From: Cristatella mucedo
Lineage: Eukaryota; Bryozoa; Phylactolaemata; Cristatellidae
Direction of reading: 5' to 3'
DNA length: 64,000 nucleotides
Assembly: GCA_009760855.2 (NCBI GenBank)
Contig: WPIO01000047.1
Span: 2,560,001-2,624,000, forward strand
Part shown: one piece after another, positions 11,641 through 23,119 of the stretch
How the letters are laid out: the number at the start of each line of letters is the position of its first letter
How positions within the stretch are numbered: position 1 is the first letter of the stretch
Translations under genes and position numbers: made by a program
The notes under the pieces: model-generated
What the model was told of the DNA's origin: nothing
What the model saw: only the letters and a program-made list of their open reading frames with translations
The model's database searches: none

Positions 11641-11929
11641 AATAGCCCAGCTGTTCGTTGAGATGTCCTTTAACCCTTGGAATCGAATTTCGAGTAAATG
11701 ACCTAATGATCTATGCAATTACGTATTCGGTATGGGGTTGAAACTTTCTAGCTGGCAGAGTTTTGAGAAATGAGGCCACTTTTGCAATTTGGCCCTGACA
11801 GCACTCCAACTCCCAAGAAACGTCAACGCGATACAATCATGTTCAAGGATAGATCCCACAGTTACCTCCTATTTTGGAATCAAAAAATATTATTTGATTT
11901 AGCCACCTCGTTTTCATAGCGGCAGGTGA

Positions 11930-12040
11930 GCCTAAGCTGCTATCCCCGCCCCTTGCAGTTGGAAATAAAGGATCGCCTACGGCAGGCTTAAAACAACTTC
12001 GTTGGTAATGAGGAGCTAGCACCTTACCCTATGTGCATGT
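11930..12040 (-). mobile_element. SINE2, decayed copy
   Basis: GCTATCCCCGCCCCTTGCAG...AATAAAGGATCGCC...GGCAGG parallels the same blocks of the better SINE2 copies at 28130 and 25425 (minus orientation). The promoter boxes are eroded. Confidence 0.55.
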
Positions 12041-13230
12041 CCGACTCAGTTTCTACAGAGTAACGGCCCTTGAATTTTAACTCGTGATAACAGAGATTTT
12101 TTTCTTTAATTTAGGCACCATTTAAGGGCCACTTTTATGGTTCAAAATTGAAAGGCAAATGCTATAATTGTACAGAGCATAGCTCGGCCACACTCGAGTG
12201 GCAAAAGCGAAAGCAGAACTAAAGAGCAACACCTCTCTATAATGAAAGTAATTTTAACCTTTTTATACCTCGATTAGGAACAATGAGCTTCTGCACAGAA
12301 CTTAAACTGAGAGGCGCTCATGATAAATCAGCAATAAGCCGATGCTTATGAGAAGTGTGAATTACGAATAAGTGGGAACGAGATTATTGTAAGGGTTATG
12401 GCACGGCTGCTTTATAAGGGGCTTACCGGACCTTATTCAGTCTCAAAAGCAAAGGTCTTCTGTTCGGTGAGTCCAAGCGCTAAGCATGTACTGCTTTAAG
12501 CTTATAAATGAGTGTATCGGAAACCACCTACAGTATCATTCGTAATAGACATGCAGCTAATTTTGCATTTTCTACAAGAGTGTTGGTTCCTATTAGGCTG
12601 CATGCAGGATATCGAGTACTGTGTCGGTGAAGTTGCCACACTGCAAGTTTCTGTTCTTTGCAAATTGCAAGCATTGTGACACATATATTGCGTGTAGTAT
12701 CTAATATTTATAGACGCCCCAAGATACCGCTTATGTATTGTCTACATACAGTTTCATATTTTCCACATAACACATTGGTTCCCGACTACCTACTCCCTGT
12801 AAATACAACTTGACGTAGGCCCTAGCGATGGTGGGACTAAATTCAAAATAAAACAATAAATCTGAAGAAGTTGGTTTAAAAGACGCAGTTACTCGGGGAG
12901 AACTATGCTTATAATATTATATCAACTGCCAGAACTGGTCAAAAGGTGAGTTTTTTTTGCCTTCGAACTTGATCAGATTGATCTTCAGGGACAGAATATT
13001 TTTGCTTTGAAGATTCCAAATATCTTGATACCATCCAAGTCAAATAAATAATACTATGGAATGGAGCCAGCATGTCATAATGCAGATTAGCTAAACTGAA
13101 GCTTACACGTTCATGTAAAAAATTACAGGTATCAAGAAATATCGTAGCTGCCTTATAAATAATAGTGTTGATGTTCACAAATTTGGTAGAGCTCTGAATT
13201 TAGAGCCTATATGTTGAACGAGCGGTCCGA
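12040..13230. other. Unassigned sequence
   Basis: No supported gene or recognised repeat on either strand. Confidence 0.5.
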
Positions 13231-13264
13231 TGTTGTTCTCAAACACGGTTGCTGCAATTTTTAA

Positions 13265-13792
13265 CAGCAAAGATTTGTCGCTCACTTTTAGGTCCCTTCA
13301 TTCTATGGCTCCAGCCTATCTGTCAGATATACTACCCCATCAGGCCAAGTATCGTACCACCCGCTTTTCGGAATCCTACAGTCTACAGATACCTCGTAAA
13401 ACCCTAAATCGTTTGGAGACCGTGCATTTAGTTCCTATGCTCCCAAAGCCTGGAACTCCCTCCCGACCTGCGGCAGAACATCACCTGACCTGACCACATT
13501 AAAAAGAACTTATAAACACACCTATTTAGGACAGCATTTAGTGGGTCCCTGTGATTCGTCCTTCATGTGCTTATGCGTGCTGACATTGTGCATGCTGCCA
13601 CTAACCACATTTGCATGCTGACCCTGTGCACGTCACCCCTAACCATATTATTCATTTTGTTTGTTTTTCAAGCATTATTTTACTTACCATTCAATTGCAT
13701 TTCCCTTTGCAGCAAATGTAAACCACCTAGAAAAAGATTAAGTTCTCTGAGGGCGCTTTATCAAGTGCAGTATTATTATTATTATTATTAAG
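13265..13792 (+). mobile_element. LINE family A copy A5, 5'-truncated
   Basis: Starts at GATTTGTCGCTCACTTTTAG, in the C-terminal part of the RT ORF, and runs through the 3' UTR to the stem-loop (CACCTAGAAAAAGATTAAG...GGGCGCTTTATC) and (ATT)n tail. Well preserved but far too short to be active. Confidence 0.85.
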
Positions 13793-13994
13793 ATAGGAAA
13801 CAATGTCCTATTTGGCCTCACATTTTCAGATCACCCCATTCTGTGAGATTCGTGCTGGAGATTCACTTTGTGAGGCTTAAAATAACGTCATTTGTTCATT
13901 AATGATAATCGTTTGGTTTTCTGCTAAATGCTACTTTGTATAGGACACAGGCCTTGAGTAACGAAAGTAGTATTCAATGAATTTTTGTTTGCTC

Positions 13995-14118
13995 ATTATA
14001 TGGTTTGGGTGGGTGGTAAGGGTCTTGCCTATAACGGCTAAGGTTCCAGAAACCGGTGAGGCCGCTTATGCAGCTTGCCTGAATAGAGTTCAAGCTCTCT
14101 TAAGGTGGTTTATAAACG
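13995..14118 (+). mobile_element. SINE1, decayed copy
   Basis: Head TATGGTTTGGGTGGGTGGTAAGG followed by the SINE1-type 3' part GCCTGAATAGAGTTCAAG...CTCTCTTAAGGTGG. Promoter boxes and stem are partly lost. Confidence 0.5.
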
Positions 14119-14119
14119 A

Positions 14120-15030
14120 TGCTTACATTTAGTTTTTAGGTGTATTGCGCAGTATTCCGAAAGCAAACATCGCATAGGGCTTGTTGCCCGAGCCAGATGT
14201 CTTTTTAGCGGTCCCATGACAAGATAACGTTGATGTTAGCTTGGATAAGAGAGGAAACTTAGAGATGTAGGCAATATAATGTAGCTTGATCATAAAGGCA
14301 GTCGATTCAAGTTTTAACTAGCCTAAATAGTATAACCTGATGGGTGCAATGAAATACGGGCTGCCGTTCAATAGCCTAGCTAGTGAGTTTGGTGTACTTT
14401 ATTATATGGACATAAACCAACAACCCAGTGCCTTGTTTTTTTAAATTTTGACTGGTGATGAATTTGTCCAAGGCTAATCGGCATTATCTTTGCTGAAAAA
14501 AAACATGAAGGACGTATTTTATTTCAAGTCTGCTCCATTTGCAAAGTTTCTAAAATGTAGTTTCCGCCTAGTTGAACTGACTTTAGTCGAGTGGCCAGCA
14601 TTTACGTTCCGAAAGTTGCATTGGCTCTAAGTGGGTTGTTGATTACTCTTCAGCCTACCACTCATTTAGACTTTATAGACTTACTGATGGTACATGCGTG
14701 CATGCATCGTCTGCTCTCGCTTTGTGTTTCTTTGTATGTGAGTTAGTAGTCGACTATACTAAAGTCTGGTGCATATTCTGCTTGCTTAGCTCTCTTTTGT
14801 TCCCGAATGCATTGCCTTGAAAGATTTCCCTTTTACGAGATAAAAATCGCAGGTTGTAAGTAAATATTTCTTAGTCATGTGAATTTCTTTGGATTTACTA
14901 CAATATTTAGTTCTTTAAAGCTGTCCCAGCAATTTCCTCCTTATTGTAAAGTAATTTATATCGTCTGTACCTCTACTAATCCACCGATACTATGTGGCTA
15001 CTGTGCAGAGGAATTTATATAGCCGGCTTA
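14120..15030. other. Unassigned sequence
   Basis: No gene or repeat family recognised. Confidence 0.5.
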
Positions 15031-15034
15031 TTGC

Positions 15035-15398
15035 CTAAGCGGATTTTAGTATGCATTTGGTAGCCAACTGACTTCGCCTAAAGCGATAAAAAAAAATTGA
15101 GAAACATACCTGAGTCTCGAGAGCAGCTGAGGTAGTGAGTAGCATGGGCGCAGCAGTGAAGAACAGCTGGAAATGATTTGCCTTCGCAGGCAGATGGAAA
15201 ATTGCTTTCTTTGAGTAAGAATCGTGGAAGCGAGTTCCACAGTTTCGGTCCTTCAGAGAAAAAGCTTCTACTGCACACGGTCATTAAGCCATTGTTGCCA
15301 TTAGGTGATAAATAGAATAGGTAACTTATTGTCCAGAATGACTTTAGGGCACGAAGAGGCTGAACATATTGCAGCAGTACAGCTAGGTACGAAGGAGC
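15035..15398 (-). mobile_element. LINE family B fragment B4
   Basis: Minus strand keeps GPKLWNSLPRFLLKESNFPS, the C-terminal region (family pattern GPRLWNSLP) of L2/CR1-type LINE ORFs, followed by the family B 3' UTR. Compare 58600-59010. 5' truncated. Confidence 0.65.
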
Positions 15399-15404
15399 TT
15401 AGCC

Positions 15405-15490
15405 GTGGCTGGCCCGAGTGGGTAAGGCACTGGCGAGGCTTCAAATAGTACTTGTTTGATTGTGTTCAACCAGTTTCGTGTGGAGCCAGG
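15405..15490 (+). mobile_element. tRNA-like SINE head (possible third family)
   Basis: GCTGGCCCGAGTGGGTAAGGC resembles a tRNA D-arm/A-box and GTGTTCAACC about 50 bp later a weak B-box. It has neither the LINE A tail nor the SINE2 body. Single copy here, so weak. Confidence 0.35.
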
Positions 15491-15574
15491 TCTCACCCAG
15501 CAGATCATTCGCTTGACGAGTCCCTTAATTGTCTTTCCTCGTTCCTTGGTAGCTTTTCATTCGTACTAAAATTC

Positions 15575-16085
15575 TAGGAAATGTGGTTTCGGCTCATCGA
15601 AAAGGATGCCAGTTCTATGCTGACGATGCTCTGCTGTTTTTGCCGCTTAAGCCTTCGGAATTTTTTGGGGTAACCGATAAACCTAATGTTTGCATTCCGA
15701 AATTGGATCGGGACTGTCGGTAAACTAAACGACGAAAAAACGTAACTGGTGCTCAGAAGACGCACTAAGCGGGTTCCCGGACTAGAAAGTAACTGCAGGC
15801 TTTGCAGGCTTTGGTCTTCTAATTTGAGATCCTGTTGTGCGACCACCACATCTGCTCGGGATTTAGGTGTCGTCTTCGACAAACGTCTACATTTTAAAAG
15901 CTTTGTTAAGAACACTTCTGCTACTTCTAGCCATTACTTCCGATCCATATCTTACATTAGGAACTAACTTTAACGGAGGCTTCCGAAAGACTTATTGGGT
16001 CCTTAGCTCTCTTTTTGCTAAATTATTGTAATTCTCTCCTGGCTGGGCTACTAAAAAACCCTATAGGCCACAGCGGCTGCCTATG
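15575..16085 (+). mobile_element. LINE family B fragment B5 (RT core)
   Basis: CAGTTCTATGCTGACGATGC encodes the RT motif C (QFYADDA); later GATTTAGGTGTCGTCTTCGA encodes DLGVVFD, and CTCTCCTGGCTGGGCTACT matches SLLAGLP. Frameshifted. It ends against a minus-strand LINE A tail at 16128. Confidence 0.65.
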
Positions 16086-16127
16086 AGTACGGCTGCATCA
16101 TAGTTTAGAAATCCCAGAAATTTAAAT

Positions 16128-16190
16128 AATAATAAGATGAAGAATATTGACACACTTGATAAAGCGCCCTCGGAGAACTCAATATCCGTT
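16128..16190 (-). mobile_element. LINE family A tail fragment A6
   Basis: CACTTGATAAAGCGCCCTCGGAGAAC is the reverse complement of the family A 3' end. About 60 bp only. Confidence 0.6.
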
Positions 16191-16194
16191 GACT

Positions 16195-16870
16195 ACTTTG
16201 CAAGAAGAACAATAATGGCTGCTGTTTGACCAACGGATATAGGTCAACACATTTTTACCCTAAGAGGCTAGGATCTTCAGATTGCAATTTCGCTTTCTAT
16301 AATTGCATAAGTCTACCACAATTCGCGCTTTCATTTTCGCTTATGGGACTCATCTAAATCAAACGTAATATGTTAATAAAGTAGAAATCGTAATATTTCG
16401 ACAACAAGGATAAAAAGAATTAAGTGCGTGAAATAAAAGCAACTGTTGCTTCGAGCCTGCTAAAGCTGTGCCTCATATTATTTCTGCTTGATACTTAGAG
16501 CTTAACTCTGGATAGTAGGTAAAGATTTCTGCTACTAGGTATAAGAAAACATTTCGTTCCAGTGGATGGTCACTGGTCAATCAGCTGTGTTAGCAGCCCA
16601 GCGATTCTATATTTGATGTCGATATGCTTTAAAATAAAAGCAATTTTTCTTCCTTTGATCAAAAATTACGCAATCAGACATAGACATAACATCGCGGTAA
16701 GTTGCATAGGCTACTGAAAGCCCATAATCCTTTTAACTGAGTAGAGCTTGCACTGAAACACTTTTAAAAGTGTTATTTTTTAATCCTCTGCAAGCTATCT
16801 CCAATTATCGTTCCGTAAAAGCTCTGCTGTGCATTTTCAGTCGCTCGTTTTTGCCTTAGTTGTAGACAAC
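16195..16870. other. Unassigned upstream region of the 743-residue gene
   Basis: AT-rich; no repeats recognised. May hold the distal promoter of the following gene. Confidence 0.4.
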
Positions 16871-16878
16871 TATTCAAC

Positions 16879-16886
16879 CTATAAAT
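16879..16886 (+). promoter_or_regulatory. Candidate TATA box for the 743-residue gene
   Basis: CTATAAAT lies about 70 bp before the ATG at 16951, which would put initiation near 16910 and leave a leader of about 40 nt. A competing reading is that TTTGTTTGTAG at about 16916-16926 is a 3' splice site, since the frame is open from there. Confidence 0.35.
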
Positions 16887-16950
16887 TTTGAAACGGCTAG
16901 CTTTATCCTCTTACATTTGTTTGTAGCCACTTGAAAGCTCTCTTGAAAGA

Positions 16951-19182
16951 ATGTCGGCACTCCAACGATTATTTAAGCGCATCAAGAAACGCTTCCAAAC
17001 AAAAGAGGTCAGGACCAGCTGCGACGGCGGGGTCGCAGAAAAAAGCGATGGTGCTGAGAAAAGAAAGAAAATCCTGGAACGAGCAAGTTTTCCGAAAGAT
17101 ACCGAGCCTGGATGCCAAAATTCTAACCAACTGATGCCCTTAGCCAGCGAAGCTCACTCTCGGGTAACTCGTGAATCTGGCCGTGTCACCGCTATTCCTG
17201 CTTCCAACGCTGAAGCAAGTGGTCTTTCGAGCTTTGCGAACCGTGGCTACGACAGGCGCGGCTTCCCTTCTACCGACAACCAGCTAGCCGGCCAGTATGA
17301 GTCCAGCCCAAGCGATGACAGCGAGCAGCAGGCCATTGCCGAAATGCGGGCCTTTTGGTATTTCGTCACGGCTGCTCAAAGTGCTATGGCATACATCTCT
17401 AGTGTCAGCTCACGCCCTGGTCAGGCCACAGGCCTGCAGCCGGCCAAAAGGTTTCTGCTGGAAGCTCTCCAAGTCATACGGCAGAGGACGGAAGACTTGA
17501 AGTCAGGCATTGACGAGACCACCGATTCCTACGAGGAAGAGTCACTGTGTAACCTCATGACGTTTGCACACTCGGCATGCCTCTCTTGTGGCCATACAGA
17601 CGAGGATCGCCCCGGAGCCTGTGACTGGGGTGGAGACGGCGCCATCGGTCGTCAAAAGATCAGGGTGGCGGCACGGGCTGCTCATGCATATGTAAAGGAG
17701 CGCACCCAAGAAGTTCGTCAATTCGGAGCGTTCGCCGGGCAATTCCTCTTCCGATGGAGACTTCTTGGCGATCAAGGAGGTGCTAGAGCTCCCCGTGGTG
17801 AAGAATGCGGCTTAACACATGCCAAAGAGATTGAATGCAGAGCCGCAGGGTACGATTCTGTGGCTGCCATTTTCAGTGGCAGGGAAAACACCGACGGGAA
17901 TGAGCACAGCTTAGCAGCTAACGTGGGTCGGATGAAGCTAGCTTACGATGGTGATCGTTCGAACTACTCGCTGGCACATATTGATGAAGAGAAACAGGTC
18001 CGTGAGGGACAAGTGCACTGCCTGCAGCCACCAAGAGTTTCTGTGCCCCACGCTATGGAGAGAGGTGCCGAGTGCCGACCAACAGAGGGTGCCCACATAA
18101 GCTGGGCCGCAGTAAAAAGCGAAGGTGCAGGGGAAAAAAAGAAAAGCCTGGAAAGAGCTAGTTTCCCGAAAAATACTGAACCTGGTCGCCGACACTTGAA
18201 CCAAACGACTCCCTTAGCCAGCGAAATTCACCCTCTGGTAATTCACGAATCTAGCCTTGTCGCCGCTGTCCCCACTTCCAACGATGAAGCGAGTGGACTT
18301 CCGAGTTCTGCGAACCGTGGATACTACAGGCGCGGCTTCCCTTCTGCCGACAGCCAGATAGCCGGCCAGAATGAGTCCAGCCCAAGCGACAACAGCTACA
18401 GCGAGCAGCAGACAATCTCCAAAATGCGGGCCCTTGGGTATTTCATCGCGGCTGCTCAGAGTGCTATAGCCTACATGTCTAGTGTCAACTCACGCCTGGA
18501 TGCGGCCGAAGGCCTGCAGCCGGCCACAAGGTTTCTGCTGGCTGCTTGCCAAGTCATCCAGCAGAGGGCAGAAGACTTGAAAGCCGGCATTGGCGAGACC
18601 ACATACTCCTATGAGGAAAAGTCACTCTATGACCTTATGAGGCTTGCCCACTCGGCAGATCTCTCTTGTAGACGTCTCGAGGATCGCCCCGGAGGCAGCA
18701 CAGGGGCTGGAGAGGACGACAACGGCCTCCGACATATCCGGGCGGCGGCTTGGGCTGCTCATGCATACGTAAAGGAGCGCACGAAAGAAGTTCGTGAGTT
18801 CGGAGCCTGCGTCGGGCTATTCCTCTCCCGACGAGGACTTCTTGGCGATCGAGGAGGTGCGAGTGCTAGCAGTTGTGAAGAAAACAGCTTCGCCCATGCC
18901 AAAGAGCTTAAACGTGGAGCCTCAGGGCACGAACCTGGGGAAGCCATTTTCAGGAAAAGCTCAAAAGCCGACGTGAAGGATCGTTGCTTACCAGTTAACA
19001 TGGATCGGATGAAGCTGACGTACTATGGCGGTCGTCAGAACTACTCTCTGGCACGAATAGATGAAGAGAAACGGGCCGTTGAGAGAGGCGTGCCCTGCCT
19101 GCAGCCACTACCAGCTGCAACGCCCGGCCGCGAGGAGAGAGATGCCGAGTGCCGAGCAACGGAGGGCGTACATCCAAGGTAG
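16951..19182 (+). CDS. Uncharacterised 743-residue protein with two tandem repeats of about 360 residues
   Basis: Long open frame, clearly GC-richer than its flanks. I do not recognise the family. The N-terminus (residues 1-20) is Lys/Arg rich. Unit 1 covers roughly residues 24-381 and unit 2 roughly 382-743; the DNA offset is about 1,075 bp. Each unit has a SLERASFPK/ILERASFPK start, a Ser-rich linker, a helical core (EQQ.I..MRA at residues 125 and 485; AAQSA.AY.SSV; GLQPA.RFLL; HAYVKERT at 245 and in unit 2) and an ERGAECR/ERDAECR end. By eye the cores are about 69% identical over 78 residues. Differences keep the frame and small indels are multiples of three, which points to selection on protein. 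No signal peptide or membrane segment. ATG has A at -3; an in-frame TAG lies 27 bases upstream. The end AAG|GTAGGA could be a 5' splice site, so this may be one large exon of a longer gene. Confidence 0.75.
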   Translation: MSALQRLFKRIKKRFQTKEVRTSCDGGVAEKSDGAEKRKKILERASFPKDTEPGCQNSNQLMPLASEAHSRVTRESGRVTAIPASNAEASGLSSFANRGYDRRGFPSTDNQLAGQYESSPSDDSEQQAIAEMRAFWYFVTAAQSAMAYISSVSSRPGQATGLQPAKRFLLEALQVIRQRTEDLKSGIDETTDSYEEESLCNLMTFAHSACLSCGHTDEDRPGACDWGGDGAIGRQKIRVAARAAHAYVKERTQEVRQFGAFAGQFLFRWRLLGDQGGARAPRGEECGLTHAKEIECRAAGYDSVAAIFSGRENTDGNEHSLAANVGRMKLAYDGDRSNYSLAHIDEEKQVREGQVHCLQPPRVSVPHAMERGAECRPTEGAHISWAAVKSEGAGEKKKSLERASFPKNTEPGRRHLNQTTPLASEIHPLVIHESSLVAAVPTSNDEASGLPSSANRGYYRRGFPSADSQIAGQNESSPSDNSYSEQQTISKMRALGYFIAAAQSAIAYMSSVNSRLDAAEGLQPATRFLLAACQVIQQRAEDLKAGIGETTYSYEEKSLYDLMRLAHSADLSCRRLEDRPGGSTGAGEDDNGLRHIRAAAWAAHAYVKERTKEVREFGACVGLFLSRRGLLGDRGGASASSCEENSFAHAKELKRGASGHEPGEAIFRKSSKADVKDRCLPVNMDRMKLTYYGGRQNYSLARIDEEKRAVERGVPCLQPLPAATPGREERDAECRATEGVHPR

Positions 19183-19714
19183 GAGCTCTGAAATTCGCAG
19201 TACAGGGTCCAGTCAGCAGCTCTACTGTGTGTGATGGCATGCAGCTAGCCAGGTACACTGTTTCGTCATACCAGATCCACAGCCCACACCATATATCTAA
19301 CCAAAATGGGAAGGATTTCCAACCTCCAAAATAATAGCACCCTTTCATTGTGGGCACCCTCTAGCAGATGGCAGTATTCTACTTTAACACCAACTTCGAA
19401 GCGAACTATCGGAATGCAGCCAATGTGTGGGCAACTATAGACCCTTCCCGTCTAATTGGTAGCTGTGAGCTGAGCATTACATTAGCCAAATGTCGATGTG
19501 AACCCCTTTATGCAGTTTTTGGGTAACCCATGACACTAAGTTAGTACCAGAAGCTTGCTTTTCTCGTTGCTTTTGTCGGCATGAAAATTGGTAGAATCCA
19601 TGGCAGAAATAGGTGTGGAAAAACTGTACATTCAGACGAATGAAGAATGCTTGGCTACAACTCGTAAGAACTCAAAATAGAGTAGGTTTAACCAGATACA
19701 CCTACTCCATTTTT
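19183..19714. other. 3' flank or intron of the 743-residue gene
   Basis: Composition drops back to AT-rich. No poly(A) signal or following exon could be assigned with confidence. Confidence 0.4.
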
Positions 19715-20215
19715 TATTGATGTCAATAATAATTACAATATTTATAATGCAGTTGATATATCGCCCTCAGAAAACTGCATCTCTTTCTAGGCATTTTAAT
19801 TTACTGCAAAGGAAGCTCGATCGAATGGTCAATGATAGCATAATCAATAAACAACAAGAATAATATGGTTAGGGGTGATGTGTACAGGGTTAGCATACAA
19901 GTATGGGAAGTGGCAGCATGCACAGTCCCAGCACGCATAAGCCCATAAAGGACTAATCACAGGGACCCACTAAATGCTGTGACAAGTAAATGCGTTTATA
20001 GTTTTTCTTAATGTCGACAAGTCAGTATATGTTGTGACGCAAGTCGGCTATGAGCTCTAGGTTATGGGAGCTTACAACCTAAAGGTACGGTCTCTACAGG
20101 GTTTCATATTTTTACGAGGTATGGATAAGCAGTTAGATTCTAAAAACGGGCGGTACGATGCTTAGCCTGGTGGATCAATAGATCTGATAAATAGGGTTCA
20201 GCCAAAAATATCTGT
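19715..20215 (-). mobile_element. LINE family A 3' fragment A7
   Basis: Begins with an eroded (ATT)n tail and stem-loop complement (CGCCCTCAGAAAACTGCATCT) and runs into the C-terminal ORF region. Decayed, no open frame. Confidence 0.7.
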
Positions 20216-21820
20216 CCTCCAAACTTTAGAATTTTCCATACAGTTTTCGCTTATGCATAAGCACTGATGAAACTCTGTTTACTAAATCTGTATGTGGGTT
20301 TCTCATGCAAATTGCTTAGTTCATACTATAAAATCAGTTGGGATCAGTGGTCATTTGATATTAGAGAAGAAAGTGTCGGCATGTAATTTTGAACAGAAAA
20401 TATGAACGATGCTTGAAACAAGACTCTGTACTAGCTGAGGAATAGCAGCGTGCCAAATGACCAAAAGTTACCCTGTAGCGGGTTATCTGCCCCTGCCTAG
20501 GAAAATTTACTTAGCAACAGACCCTCCGCCCCAGCAACCAAGGGCTGATGATTACAATACACTTCTAAATGGAGTCTCGGAATTCTTAAGCACTACCTGC
20601 TGGAAGGTGTCTGTTTCTAAGCTTGGTAAATTGATAGCCTTCGCCAACTCACGGCAGGAATGGCTAATATGCTGGCTCTTGCTGTAACCTAAAAGTGCTG
20701 CTCTTGTCATTTCCAGAATGGCGCTGGAAATATACGTCTTAAAGTCATTCTTCCATACAGTTAACGTTACTCTAAGGGGTAACAGTGAATTGCCTGCTGA
20801 AATTCGGCGACATGTTTTTTTTTATTCGCTTCAGATCACTGAAGCCCGTGTAATCTGATTGCAAGCCAGATATATGAACTGAGTAAACTGGAGAGCAAAT
20901 AAAATTCAGGAAATGAGCGACTATTTTTATATTGCAAGTCAATAATATCTTGGCTTGAAGAGAAAGGAACTGGTTCAATAAATTTAAATCCCTACAAACA
21001 ACTGTTTTCTATCTTCACTGCTTATGAAATTGCACATCCGAGGCGAAGGCAAGATTGACTGCAAATTTTGACCTGTACAAGCACATTTGAGACAGCCGAG
21101 CAGGTGAGCTGGTTATTAAATTAAAATTATTGTATTGAATGTGTGAACTGATTTAAGTATTCGACGGTGGCCGTTTTATCAGAGCAGATTCAAATGGCAT
21201 GGAGTGACGTAATTCGTATCCCAGTGAACTGAGTGCCCACCTCTGATTAGAAGCTGGTAGACTGAGCAGTCGACATGACATACATAACAGATGCTGAGCC
21301 GATGGCGATGTGCAAAAAAGCAATAATGCTACATCAATTCATTTGATGAAGAAGAAAAATGTATGCAATACGGACAGCGTGATGTTAAAATAAATCGGAA
21401 AGGGCTCGAAAGCCCTACGAGACGCTTAGCAAGTTCTTCGCGTTTTCTCTAAAAAATTTGGTATTTATAAGGGCTTTTTCTTAGGAAGAACCCATATTTT
21501 GCTCTAAATAGCGTTCGCTGCTGCTCAGCTTACTTATGAATGCCACGAAAGCTGTTATTTATTGGGCGGTGCTAAAGAGGACTTAATGGGCTAGCCACGG
21601 AAAGCATTAAGCCCACGGCTAACGAGATCTGAAACCTCGGGCAAGACCGAAGGAGCTTTGTATCTGAATTCCGGTTGTTATTATCAGTCTTGATTGTATA
21701 ACTTGTTGAAAGGACATTTTTTCTAAGTTTTTGAATGCATAATTCATTGACTCTATAGTTCGCAAATGCGTTCACTTCAGCCAGCTGTCAAAATTAATCT
21801 TCTATGGCGTCACTTCCTTC
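20216..21820. other. Unassigned sequence
   Basis: Contains an open frame of about 76 codons at 20457-20687 without recognisable domain or repeat match; otherwise nothing seen. Confidence 0.4.
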
Positions 21821-21824
21821 TTAT

Positions 21825-22075
21825 GTATGCATGTAATATATCTCCGACTGAAACTCCATGAAGCCACTAAGAATATTGTGTTAATCAGGAGAGTTTTGCA
21901 CAGCACAGGTAAATCCCACGGAGCTTTCTGTAAGCAGTCGATATCCCAATAATCTTAAGCAGTAAAGTGAAAGTAAGAAACATAGCTAAAAAGTAGAGCG
22001 GTTGAAGTAGTATCGTTGTAGTAGTTGAGAGAGTATCATCGAAGCAGCAGCTCATGACGACTGGAAAGAATTTGC
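21825..22075 (-). mobile_element. LINE family B 3' fragment B6
   Basis: TGTAATATATCTCCGACTGAAACTCCATGAAG is the reverse complement of the family B end (compare 58600-58640), followed by the GAGAGTTTTGCACAGCACA block. Decayed. Confidence 0.6.
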
Positions 22076-22079
22076 CACC

Positions 22080-23115
22080 GCTGGCAGCAATAGATTAGTT
22101 GTTCTTACTCGGCAACCTTGATTCCATGTGATCATCTCGCTTGAACGTGCCGATAGCACCACTCGCACTATAATTGATGACCAATACGGGTAGGTTAGAA
22201 TGACTTGATTAACGACGCCATGGATTCATCTTCTGAGAAGAGCACCATTTTTTATCTTGGTATAATGATAAAATATATCTGGGCAATGCATAATTATATT
22301 CAAGCTTGGTTGCATAGCTATTCATCTCGTAGCGAAAGTTGAACTGTCCTTGTGGAGTCACCACTAAATGCAGCATCGCCTGCAGCTCCACAAGCTCCAC
22401 TGCTGATCGATTGAGGCTTTCTTTTTTTTCGTACTTCGGAACGTAAAATCACTTCTATAAGTAGGCATGGTATCTCTGAGCATCTACAACTTCATTTGTT
22501 ATTGATTATTGTTTTATCTCAGAAGTTATTCGAGTGCATTTGTGTCACCGAATATTTCCCAGAAGCGAGCCATTGAAGTAGCTTAAGCAGAAGTGATGTT
22601 ACTCTCGTTTTCACACATTCTTCACAGCCCCACTGCCCATTTCATCACGAAGGGCCTCTTAGCCATTTTTCATATCTCTCCACAGTACCGGCAGGTATGA
22701 ACTGCTTAGACTTGATGAAAATTAAAGCTAAACTGAAAAACTATTTCGTCCTCACAGCTTCCTTCGTTCACAGCAATTTCGTCCTTGTACATTTCTGTTA
22801 ATGTAAACGTTAGTGCTGTGATTAGACATTTTAATATTAGTGATCTTGCTTGTTCTCAACTGCAGGCTATATGAAGGAGTTGAAAAATAATTAGTTCACA
22901 TGGGTTACTAGGTTGCTTTGCATTCCTATACTGCATGAGTATTATAGTCAACTCCTCGCTCTACCAGTGTTATGTAATTTCCTTTTTTGGGACTTTTTTA
23001 AGCTTTATAGCAGCATGCCAAACCGGAGTGAGCTTAGATGGTTACTAGGTATCTTAAAGTAAAGATGTCAGGAGTGACCACTGAGATAAATGCAAACCTG
23101 GCATCACCTGAACAC
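22080..23115. other. Unassigned sequence
   Basis: AT-rich, no supported gene or repeat. Confidence 0.5.
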
Positions 23116-23119
23116 ATTT

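Noticed and set aside
20457-20687. 76-codon frame (MTKSYPVAGYLPLP...)
   Set aside because: No domain, no splice borders, average composition; fits chance in 64 kb.
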